A stretch of 64,000 bases of DNA, from contig JAIFAC010000178.1 of NCBI GenBank assembly GCA_026545765.1, positions 89,225 through 153,224 of the forward strand. The letters are read 5' to 3'. This DNA is from Plantago major (lineage: Eukaryota; Streptophyta; Magnoliopsida; Lamiales; Plantaginaceae). Positions 1 to 9,600 of the stretch are shown here, in pieces; position 1 is the first letter of the stretch, and the number at the start of each line of letters is the position of its first letter. Under the pieces are notes generated by a model. It did not search any database, was not told where the DNA came from, and saw only the letters and a program-made list of their open reading frames with translations. Both the position numbers and the translations under genes were made by a program.

Positions 1-3000
1 CATTGTTACAATCCTCATCCCTGACCAACCCTAGGTCTTTCTGAGAGAGAGCGATGCTGGTTGCTCTGTTGAGTAAAGCAGCAGCCAAAGGCTTCATCTC
101 TTCTGGGACGGATTTTAGCACTTCTGTATCTTGGGCAACTAGTGTCTTTCTGAGTTCTAAAAAGACATTGTTCCTTGCACGGTGCTCTTCACTTCTTGAA
201 CTACTTGGTGCAGAGAATATATGAGGAGCAAGTAGGGATCTATTGTGCTGAGTGACAAGTCTCTTATCTTCTGCTTCAGTGATCAAGTTGTGGGTTTCAG
301 CATCACTATCATAATCCTTTTCTTGGATTGTTTGCAGATTAACAATCTTCTTCTGCTTTCCATCAAGTGTGCTGGCCTTCTGAGAAGATGTAGAAGGTCT
401 TTCTGATGCAGTCTCAACATCATGCTCTTCATCATCATTGTCATCCATTGCATCTATTTCAGCAGCTGTGACAACAATGACATTCTTCAAATTTCTTTGC
501 TCATCTAAGAGTGCCAATTCTTTGGCATTAGCTTCTTCGAGCTTTTTGATTTTGGCTTCCTTTTCATCAACAAGAGCTTGAGTCTCAATGTTGATTCTCT
601 TCTCTTCTTCCAATACCTTTCTGAGTTGTTCAATTCTAAACTCAGCGGCTGAAATTTCTTCTAAGGCATCATTGTGTTCAGCCTGTTGGGTATCTTGATG
701 AGACTTGGGAGGTGATGATGATGGAGCTTTCTGAGCAATTGAGGGAGTAGTCTTTTCTCCACTCTCTTTGCTAGCTTTCTGAATCCCGCCTTGTCCAGGT
801 TGGGGATCATCATCCTGATCATCATCATTCTTGTTCTTTGTTTCTTGGTTTGGATGCTCAGAGGGAGGTTCTTGATAATCATTTTCGTCCATCTCCTCGT
901 CATCTTCTGAAACCAGGTTGATCACATTTGGGAATGTAATCATCCTCCCATTAACTTCTTCTTGTTCAGCAGGATAAGTAGTGAGCTTGCTGGGCAAGGC
1001 AGGATGGGTAACCATCTGCTCTTGGGTTTGAGCATCCGCAGACTTGAAATCTGCTATAAGTCTTTGTGCTACTTCATGAATGAAGTCTTCATGCATTAGA
1101 GTGGCAAATGAGCAGGACTCTGTAGGGAACAATGCATGGATATAATCCTCCAGATTTAGGGCAATTGCTCTCTTTTCTGGGATGTCGATTACTCTGGCTA
1201 CTTCAGAAAGGTCAGCCTTTCTGAGTTTCTGCCATTGTCTGAAGCACTTGAGATGTTTTTTGAAGGTGTGCTTCTGGAAGGCCTTGAGTAAATCAACAGG
1301 CACTAGACTTTGAGCCTGAAAGAAAGTGTTCAAGTTAGTTTTATTCAAACCACTTGTGTTAGTATCTGTGTGCAGAAGTGAGCTTTCTGAGTATACCTGT
1401 GTAGAAACACTAGGCTCATCTGCTTGGATTTTTGCTTGCTTGGGCACAGAGGCCTCAGATACTTTGGTGTGAGGAGAAGTTTTATCCTCATCAACCTTTC
1501 TTTCTGCTTGAACCTGAGAGTTAAAATCAAACATGTTTAGAAACTTTTAACAGAAAAGATAGGTGGAAAAGTGCTTTCTGAGACTTCACTTATTACTTCC
1601 AAGTGAGGAAGCTCAGTAGCATGTTCCTCAGAAACCTTGGGGGTTTCTGGCACCTTTTCTGCAGATACTGCTTGTTCAGCAGTTTTAGTTTCTTTTGGAG
1701 GAGATGACACAACTGTTTCTCCATCCAATTGTTCTTCTGACTGAGCCTGTAAGAACAAACATAAGAGATTTTAGTAGTGGGTTTTCCAGAGCATTCGTTG
1801 AAGAAGACTATTATAGATTACTTACCTTCTCAACAGAAGGCTCAGTAAATACTTCCTCAGAAAGCTTTTCAGCTTCTGGAATCTCTAGGTTTTGGGGTGT
1901 TGGTTCCACCACCACTACTTTCTCAGTTGGAGCCTAAGAAGAGGCATTAAGAATATTAGAACATAAGAGCAATTTTAGTTAGTTATTTCTTGTCCAGAGA
2001 TAACTTTTACTACCTGTGGGACAAGCTCTTCTTGATGTTCTGAGGTTGGAAGAACCTCTTCTTGATTCAAGGGGGTGGACAGGTTTTCTTCCCCCTGAAA
2101 GTGTGTCTCCAAGTTGGCCTGTAACAAATACAGCTTATGAGTAACAAGTTAACATACAATTATGTTGACATGTTAGATACAAACTATCTTTGTTACCTGA
2201 ATAGAGTCAGGCTGATCAATGATCTCTTGAACTTGTGGTGATTCCACAGTCTCTCTGTGCTCATTATTGATCTCCTCTGCAGTATCATTCTGAGTCTCCA
2301 TCTCATTTTGATCCCTTTCTGAGAGTTGAGCTTTCTCAGAAGGTTGAGGAACCTGTTCAAGAACAGGGTTTTCTTCAGCAATATTAAGTGCTGGCATTGT
2401 GAATGTGGAAGCAATGGCAACATCTTCCATCATTCTATCTTCCTCACCCAGGCCTTCTTCTTCCCTACAAGAGGGGCTCTTGTCTTCAAGAGTGAGCTTG
2501 ATGCTCCTCCATGGGTCTCATACTTGAATCTTTTGAGTACTTTTGCAAGTACTTCATCATCCTCAGAATCACTATTCTGTGTTGGTGCAGACCCATCTAT
2601 GATATTTCTATCATCTCTGGAGAGTTCTGGAGAATTCTGGTTTAGGACTCTTGGGGCATTCTGGATTTGCCTTTCTGAGCGTCCAACATCTTCTAAGACC
2701 TTGTCTCCAGAAGGTTGTGCCTCTTGTATGATTAGGGACTTGGAGGCTCTTTTGCTATTAGTCCTCTTTCTCTTGGCAACTGGAGGTTTAGCTTTGGCTT
2801 GCTCAGAGACCTCCTCACCTTGTGCGCTTTCTTCTTCTTTTCTCGAAAAGCGTTCTCAGCAGCAAGTTTCTCCTTTTCTTCAAAAGCGTGTCTGAAAAGG
2901 GAGTTGGTGACTGAGATTTCCTGCCTCTCTCTGAGAGTGATTCCCATTGTTTCCAGAATGTAACAGATCCTGAGACCAAAGTGCATATTGGCCTTTGGCT

Positions 3001-3793
3001 CAGCAAGGCCATTGATGATTTTGGGCTCAAATTCCTCAATGTGTCCAAGAAATTTGTTGAAGGCATACTTCCCCCAATTGAAGTGGGTTTCCTGCCCTTC
3101 ATGCTTCTTGTTCAGAAGATGCATCATCATCCATCTCTCCATGCTTATCTGGTCTACTCCAACTTTGTTGCCATCAAAGCAACGGACCAGAATAAGAGCT
3201 AAAGTACTCCAGTGTTTCTGGAGATGACTAGTTCTGATGGCCTTCAGAACAAAGTCTACTGGGCAACCTTTTGCATTTTCTAACTGGATTGCTTCAAATA
3301 GCTCTTTGACGCCTTGAATCATGGAAGCGTCCTTGATGTTGATGTCTTCAAATGTTCCTCGATTTTTCAATCAAAATATCTTGCAGAAAGTCTTGCAGTC
3401 TAGAACAATATCTTGTCCTTGAACTTCAGTCTGCATGTATTTTTCTTCTTCATCATTCACAACTTTTGTGAAGATTTTGGAGTTGTTATAGAACTCCAGT
3501 ACATCCAGTGTGGATAGTCCTTTGGGTGCAGCAAATAGAAGCTTGTAGATATGGGAATTCTTCAGCATTCCCAATATCAGTTTCCTTTCTGGTTTTGAAG
3601 ATATAACTGCTGGTACATATCTCTTTACTAGAAAGGATCCCCAATTCATTTTGTGTTTAGGGTTCCAGTCCGATGGGGTAAACTTTCCCAGAAGGCGTTT
3701 ATTCAACACCTTAAGCTTCTTTCCTCCTTGCTTTTCAGGAGGAGCAGAGGATGTTGCCTTAGGGTTCTTGGTGGTCATCTTCTTGGGTGCCAT
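1..3793 (-). CDS. Extra multi-exon gene of element B (env-position gene, unknown function), partial at window edge
   Basis: Exons read on the minus strand: 3793-2197, 2118-2014, 1933-1826, 1746-1597, 1513-1397 and 1315-1 (continues past the edge). Exons 2-5 are 105, 108, 150 and 117 nt, all whole codons. The introns (78-83 nt) are bounded by GT and AG, and most acceptors read (C)AG before GCT or GCC. Exon 1 begins MAPKKMTTKNPKA and carries a basic N-terminus, then a mostly helical-looking region. It has one in-frame TGA at 3371-3373 and one frame change near 2840, both possibly sequence errors. Exon 6 is open for all 1315 nt: it has a conserved N-terminal block, an acidic stretch with VINLVSEDDEE (about 893-925), a Ser/Pro/Gln-rich linker and a long Glu/Lys coiled coil (about 480-660). 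No signal peptide or membrane segment is seen, so it does not look like a classical envelope protein. I do not recognise the family. Confidence 0.7.
1316..1396 (-). other. Intron 5 of element B extra gene
   Basis: 81 nt on the minus strand, starting GTATAC and ending TTTCTTTCAG before exon 6 (GCTCAA). The counterpart in element A is 9304-9381 (78 nt), with the same acceptor context. Confidence 0.65.
1514..1596 (-). other. Intron 4 of element B extra gene
   Basis: 83 nt on the minus strand, starting GTAATAAG and ending CTCTCAG before GTTCAAGCAG. The counterpart in A is 9499-9584, starting GTAAGTAG and ending CCTCTCAG before GTTCAAGAAAG. The exons on both sides stay in the same phase (0). Confidence 0.65.
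1747..1825 (-). other. Intron 3 of element B extra gene
   Basis: 79 nt on the minus strand, GTAAGTAATC at the donor and GTTCTTACAG at the acceptor. The A counterpart is 9732-9813 (GTATATGACA to CTACTTACAG). Confidence 0.65.
1934..2013 (-). other. Intron 2 of element B extra gene
   Basis: 80 nt on the minus strand, donor GTAGTAAAAG and acceptor CTTCTTAG before GCTCCAACTGAG. The next exon in A starts with the same GCTCCAACTGAG at 9915, which anchors the homology. Confidence 0.65.
2119..2196 (-). other. Intron 1 of element B extra gene
   Basis: 78 nt on the minus strand, donor GTAACAAAG and acceptor TTTGTTACAG before GCCAACTTGG. The A counterpart is 10096-10167, with an almost identical acceptor (TTTGTTACAG before GCCGAG). 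Confidence 0.65.
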
Positions 3794-4497
3794 CTCTTAT
3801 ATAGAGTTTAGAGTGAGTGTTTTTCAGATGAATATTGCACAATTAATCGAGATTAGTCTATCTTTTCATAAGACTAAGCACAAGAAGTTGAGTTTTGCAG
3901 AGGGGTTTTGCAGAAATCTTGAGAGATTTTGCTGTTTTAATGCAAGTTTGAAATTTCGGAATTGGTAAAAGTGTTTGTCTTTTGCCCAAATCCTATATAT
4001 ATAGCAGACAAAATGTATATAGATACAACATACATATAGCTGAATATGAATGCGTGTCTTTGCATCTGCATAGGCGTGGTACGTCCTTTGTACTTCATTA
4101 AATGCGTAGTGGGTCATGTCTGCATTTCTCAACAGACATTACTTGCTTTGTTTTAATCTCAACCGTTGAGATCAAACGTTTATTCATCAAGGGCTTATAT
4201 TGAATATCTTATAATGATATCAATCAACAAATGGTAATGTGCCGACTTTATGGATTTTTAATATGCTACATTCATTGTGTCACTTAGTAAAGAGTAGGAA
4301 CACTTAATCGTTTGAGCTTATCATTCTGAGTGTCAAGTCCTTATCTATATATTGTTTATCATGAAAATGGTAAAAATACAAGACATTGCACATGTTTGAC
4401 TTTCAGAACTTATACCTTTTGGGCTTTGTGTGTCCATTTCTCTTTATGACTACATAGCTTTCTGAATTCAAGTGTCAGAAGCTTCAGTTGTTTGAAT
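3794..4497 (-). promoter_or_regulatory. Spacer between pol and extra gene of element B, with TATA-like promoter
   Basis: Non-coding stretch. On the minus strand a GCTATATATATAGG box lies at about 3992-4005, roughly 200 nt upstream of the extra-gene ATG (3793). The same box occurs at about 12136-12149 in element A, about 190 nt upstream of its ATG (11946). Farther upstream, 4140-4497 matches the pol-downstream spacer of element C (34880-35215). I infer an internal promoter for the extra gene; transcription has not been shown. Confidence 0.5.
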
Positions 4498-4502
4498 GTT
4501 TT

Positions 4503-6286
4503 TGTTGGTCCAGATAACGGCAAAGTAAAAGACTAGAGGGGGGGGGGGGGTGAATAGTCTTTTAAAAACTTTTGTCGATAACAACTATTTCTCATATATC
4601 TGAATAGATATCTGATACTTAGAATCAGAGCGCGGAAGACTTAATAAAGATAAGTGCAGAAACAGTTAATGTGTGTGTGTGTTGCTGAAGAGTAAATACA
4701 GAACGGTAAATAACACAGCAAGTATAGTGGTATCTGGAGGTGGCGTAATCCTCCAACTAATCCACTTCGGTCTATCAGAGACCTAGAATTCACTAGAATA
4801 GATAATTGAGTTCTCCTTACAATAATCCTATTCTAAGATTCTTAACAATTGGTTCCCAACCAAATGTTCCCCCTGAGTTGTTCCCCGGCTTTCACAGCCA
4901 AGTACTTCCTGTACTCAGAAACCTTTGAGTTATTCCCTAGCTTCCCAAGCTAAGTACTTCCTATACTCAATAACCTTGGAGTTATTCCTTAGTTTCTCAA
5001 ATCAAGTACTTCCTATACTCCGGTAACCTTGGAGTTATTCCCTGATTTTTCAAACTAAGTACTTCCTGTACTCCGCGCCAGTTATGGTGTTGGTTTTTGG
5101 TTTGAGTTGTCAGATGAGCTTCTTTAATAACTTATTCAGTTATTCAGAGAGCTCTATGAGTCAAGGTACTTAATACACTTTACAGCGTATGGTATCTTGT
5201 TCGATTTTACTGACCCAAGTCTTATGATATCTGTTCAAGAGAATGAATCTCAGATAGTTGATCTTTTGATTCAACTCCTTCACAGATAGCTTTGCTTGTT
5301 TAGGATCAGGACACTTAGAACTTCAGTGTTACTCAGGATCAAAAGCTTTGGTCGCAACAGAAAGCTTTGTGAGTAAGTAAGTTGCTTTGAGAGAGTAAGA
5401 CGTTCAGCGTTTGTATGCAGTTCAAGGTGTGTCTGTCTAAGGTTCTGTGTGTGTTCTCTCAAGCAGTCTAAGTGTTGATATTTATAGATGAATTTGAGTG
5501 CCGTTTGAATAGTATCCGTTAGGCTCAAATTCAAACTATCGATATCTGTGTATAGTACTGTAGTAGGTTTTGTCTTCTTCTCAGAAGCTGCCGTTGCTTT
5601 TATTTAGACATCTCTGTCCGTGCATTAAATGCATTGTACTATACTTTTGTCATGTAGTGTCAACGGAACTATGCTTTGTATCAGAGACTAGTGTTATCTG
5701 ATTCTTTGCACGTTCTTATCTTCAATCTTCAGATACCACTTGTATTTATTGAAACAACTTTGTTTGCAATATAGATTTCTTTTTCAGAAACGTGGTTAAA
5801 GCTCAAGGTATCTGAGAATAGATATATGTGGACACTTTCCTTGTTTTCAGATATGTCTTTTATTTCTCAGATATCTCTTGTGACACAGTTGTTAGAAACT
5901 ACTCGTGTCTTCAAGATATCTTAGCCAGATATCTGAACAACAGATTCAGTAATCTTGTGCAGTTTTCTTCAAGTCTTCAATGTCGTTGAGCTTTCTGCCT
6001 GGATGTCTTCTCCTTGGTCTTCTCTTCATAAAATAAAAATTACATTTTGAGACCTAACATCCTATACAAGATTAGCTAGACTATCATACTTAGTGGGTTT
6101 CCTTTTTTACAATGTTCAAGTGAACCAAGAGAACTAATCACCTTTCTAAGACTAAGATAAGTCATCATGTTGCTGATCAAAACTAAATAGATATTCTTTA
6201 CAAAATATCTAACAAAATTCCTAACAAATGTCTCAAGAAATTTCCCAACAAATTTCCAAACAAATTTCCCAACAAATTTCTCAACA
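4503..6286 (-). repeat. Element A 3' LTR
   Basis: 1784 bp, starting TGTTGG and ending CAACA on the plus strand (TG...CA ends). It contains a G13 run near 4540, four imperfect ~60-bp tandem units with 'aagtacttcct' (about 4869-5076), a TATA-like CTATAAATA on the minus strand at 5479-5487, and seven 12-bp 'aacaaatttcyc' units at its tip (about 6203-6286). A short reading frame at 5280-5534 is repeated in the other LTR only because the LTRs are copies. Confidence 0.93.
5479..5487 (-). promoter_or_regulatory. TATA box of element A LTR (3' copy)
   Basis: CTATAAATA on the minus strand, inside the LTR and in sense with gag-pol. The same site is at 19603-19611 in the 5' LTR. Related boxes (CTATATATA) lie at 27261-27269 in B and 28026-28034 in C, so the position is shared across the three elements. 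Confidence 0.6.
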
Positions 6287-6301
6287 AATTTCCCCCTTTT
6301 T
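6287..6301 (-). other. Polypurine tract of element A
   Basis: On the minus strand AAAAAGGGGGAAATT directly abuts the 3' LTR. This is the usual priming site for plus-strand DNA in LTR elements. The identical tract is at 35265-35279 in element C. The 372 bp between it and the extra-gene stop (6302-6673) show no gene. Confidence 0.85.
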
Positions 6302-6673
6302 GATCAGTCAACGATGACTATCTTTACCTATTACAAATCTGGATGAGGAGACAATCCACCACTTAATCATTTCTTATGATCTTTCAATTTATATAATTAA
6401 GTGCAGAAAGTAAACATCAACCAAATCACAAGGTGTGATCTTTGCTGACAAGTTATCTTTTATAGAATACTATCTGAGAGTAAGTTCTTCAGATAAGTTA
6501 CAAATAAAGATTACAGATAACTTCAATACATGATACAGTTAAGCTCAGTCAGCAAAAATACAAAAACTACATAGTAAATTAGGACAACAGGAGTAACCAA
6601 GCTCCAAGTAAACATCCTAATAGACTAGTCTTCAAGTCTTCAATCTTCAAGTCTTCAACAGTATTTCTATGGA

Positions 6674-9600
6674 TCAGTCTGCAAATTTCCTATCTCCAAA
6701 CCTTTTGATGTCATCAGAATAATCATAGAGAAGAGTTCTGACGAGCATCTCTGTGTCTCTGGCAAATCCACAGACCTCTTTGTAGGTTTTGGTAGGATTT
6801 TTCTTGACAAAATGCTTGACCCATAGGTACTTTCCCCACTTCCAGGCATGCTCTATTCTGATATCTGAAAGCTTGAAGTATTCGTAGATAATCTTCAAAT
6901 ATCTGATGTCACCCTTGTATTGATCTTCTGTCAGATAGAACGACTCATAGGGTTCCACATCAAGTCTTGGTCTTGTGCATGTTCCTGTGATATTCAGAAT
7001 TTTGTGCACATCATCTGGCTTTCCATATGGACATTCATCAGAGAGGTCCTTCTTCATGGCTTCAGTTCTCTTGACAACTTCAAAATCCAACCATGCTTTG
7101 ATGTGATTGGTGTTGATCAAGGTAGGTTTATCCTTTCTCCATGCCATGAGTTGTTTATGGATTGGTTCTGGAAATCTTGAATTTACCAATAGATGCTTAA
7201 GTTCCAGAATCCAATAGCCATTCTTTTGATTGATGCACCTGTAGACAGAGGAATCATTGTCATACTTCACATACTCTATTTTGGCTTCTTCTGGCCTGAG
7301 TGGAAGTTGACTTTGTCTTTGCTCAGCTCTCAGTCTGTTCCTTCTTTGTCTTGAATTCTCTTTGGGGTTGTTGCTTGAAGAACCACCACCCTGGATAGAC
7401 TTGGTATTTCCAGAGGGTGTTTTAGCTGCTAGTGGCTTTGCAGCTATGGGCTCAGTTAGGCTTTCAATTTTCCTTTTTCTGTGAAGAGGAGCTTCATCTT
7501 CATCAGTTTCCTCATCATCATCAAGATTAGATCTTGTGAGAGTTTTACAGCCTTCTTCATTGCCCAGGGACTTGATTTGACCTTCTTCTTCTTCTTCAGA
7601 AGATTCATCAATCCCTTTAACTTGTCTTCTCCTTGGAGCCTTGGTACTCCTTGGAGGTTTCTGTGCCATGGCCCTTGTTATCATTTTGGTTCCTTCAGTA
7701 GGTTTCTGGGAAGTAGCTACTGTTTGCAAAGCAGCTTGGCTTGAGGAGGGTTCATTGATTCTGAGTGGTGGCTGGGAAGTTTTTCTTCTTCCTTTCTGAG
7801 CCGCACCAGCTCCAGATTTCTTCTTGTTTTCATCTCCTTCTTCCCATTCCCCCTGACTTTGAGGTCCAGATTTGTACTTTCTTTCCCCCTTAGTCATTGT
7901 TGGCTGACTCAGTCTCATAAAGGAATCTGAGAGAGCGTCAAAATGCCCTTGTAAATAATTATAGGCAGTGACCAACTTCTGAAGTTCGGCTTTGAGCTCC
8001 TGATTTTGCTTGATAAGTCCATTGTCCTTATCAGTGAGCTCTGCCAATGGGCCTAGGATGTCATCTGCTTTTCCAGCAGTGTAACTTGCCTCTTGAAGAG
8101 CTTTTTCAGCTAAAGACACATCATCGTCCCTTATCATTCCCAGATCTTTCTGAGCAATGACTATGCTAGTTGTTCTCTGAGTGATGAGCTCAGTGAACTT
8201 TCTCATTTCAGAGGGGGCGGAGGCAATTACTTCCTTGTTCTGTGAAGACATCTCCTTTTTAAGTTGTGTCGGTACTTGACACCTGTTCATGTATTCATGG
8301 GAGTGGACGTTTGGCAGTTTGCTGAATATTGTAGGAGCAATCAGCTTCCTTTTCAAGTGAGAAACCGCTAAATGTTCATTGCGGTGTTCTTCCAAAGTCT
8401 TGTCTTCTTCATCATCTGAGTGATCAGCCCAGTGATCTTCATCCTCTTGGACCTTTTCATCGATTGTGTCGAGTCCAGCAACCATCTCAAAGATTGGTTT
8501 CTTTCCTTTCTGGGAGGAGGATGGTACTTCTTTTGAAGATGATGCAGCCTTAGCATCATGCTTGACTTCAGATACTTCTTCAGTATCGAGATCTTTGGTG
8601 ATATCATGCACAGCATCCCGTAGCTCTTTAACCTCAGAGTAAGCAATCATTTCTTCTAAGTATAGATCTTGTAGTTGATCAATCTTATCTCTGGATTTAG
8701 CTATTTGTTCTTCCAGTTGAAGTCTTCTCAGTTTGCTTTTCAGCAGCTGAGGCATTGTTTCTCTGTGAAATTCCTCCGGTCCCTGGTGCAGGGGCATCAT
8801 CATCATCCTTTTTGTCATTATCATCCTTTTGGTGATGGTCAGTGGGAGGTTCATCAAAGTAATTTTCATTCATTTCTTCCTCCTCATCATCTTCAGATAC
8901 AAGATTGATCACTTCCGGGATAGTGATCTTACCATTAACTTCTTCTTGTTCGGAAGGTATAAGCTGCAGTGCAGGCGGGGTGGCTTGAATGCCATCTGTA
9001 ATCTTGTCGACCATCTTTTGTTCAAAGGCATGTATCAAACTATCGCCACTTCTGGAAAAGTCCTTATGTAGTATAGAATTCATAGTATGTATTGTTCGTA
9101 GGGAACATTGCTTGGACATCGTTTCGGTCGAGCTCGTGCTCGTCTGGTTGGTTGATCGTGATTCTCAATATTTCGGAGATCGAGCACCTTAACTTCTGCC
9201 ATTTCTTGAAGCATTGAATATGCTTTGGCAGGGTGTGAGCTTTGAAGAAGTGAAGTAGGTCCCTTGTCTCTTCAATGGGAACCTGCTTTGCATCTGTTTG
9301 AGCCTGAAAGAAAGAGCTTTGAATGAGTTTCAAAACTTTGATAGATATCTGAGTAGTAGTGTAGTTTAGTTTCTGAGTTACCTGAGTAAGTACTTCAGGC
9401 TCAGAGACTTGTTCTACTGGGACAATTGGTGTCTCAGATATCTTGTTGTAAGGTGGAGACTTTGAAGTCTGGTTCTCAGCAACCTTTCTTTCTTGAACCT
9501 GAGAGGAATACAATACTTAGGAAATAGTTTGAAAGAATCTATGCATAAATATGCTTTTAATGAATTCTGATTTGTGCTACTTACTTCCTCAAAAGGAAGC

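Larger units (their letters stand above)
1..4502 (-). mobile_element. Element B, left part: Ty1/copia (Sirevirus-like) 3' internal region, split by element A
   Basis: This is the downstream part of a minus-strand copia element whose gag-pol lies at 20412-26324 and whose 5' LTR is at 26442-27839. The join is seen because the sequence left of 4498 (pol-downstream spacer ending at a 'gtcagaagcttcag' stretch) and right of 20417 ('tgacccactctcag') together match, as reverse complement, the uninterrupted stretch near 34830-34880 of element C. Element A inserted here with duplication GTTTT at 4498-4502 and 20412-20416. The 3' LTR of B lies beyond the left edge of the window. The piece carries the multi-exon extra gene (1-3793) and a spacer (3794-4497) with a TATA-like box. 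Confidence 0.85.

Noticed and set aside
3371..3373. TGA between two same-frame runs of the element B extra gene as a recoding site
   Set aside because: The A copy has no stop at the matching place but does have other breaks, so a mutation or error is simpler.
5280..5534. 84-codon frame on the minus strand, repeated at 19404-19658
   Set aside because: Conserved only because the two LTRs are copies of each other; it overlaps the LTR TATA box and transcript start and has no homologue in the B or C LTRs.
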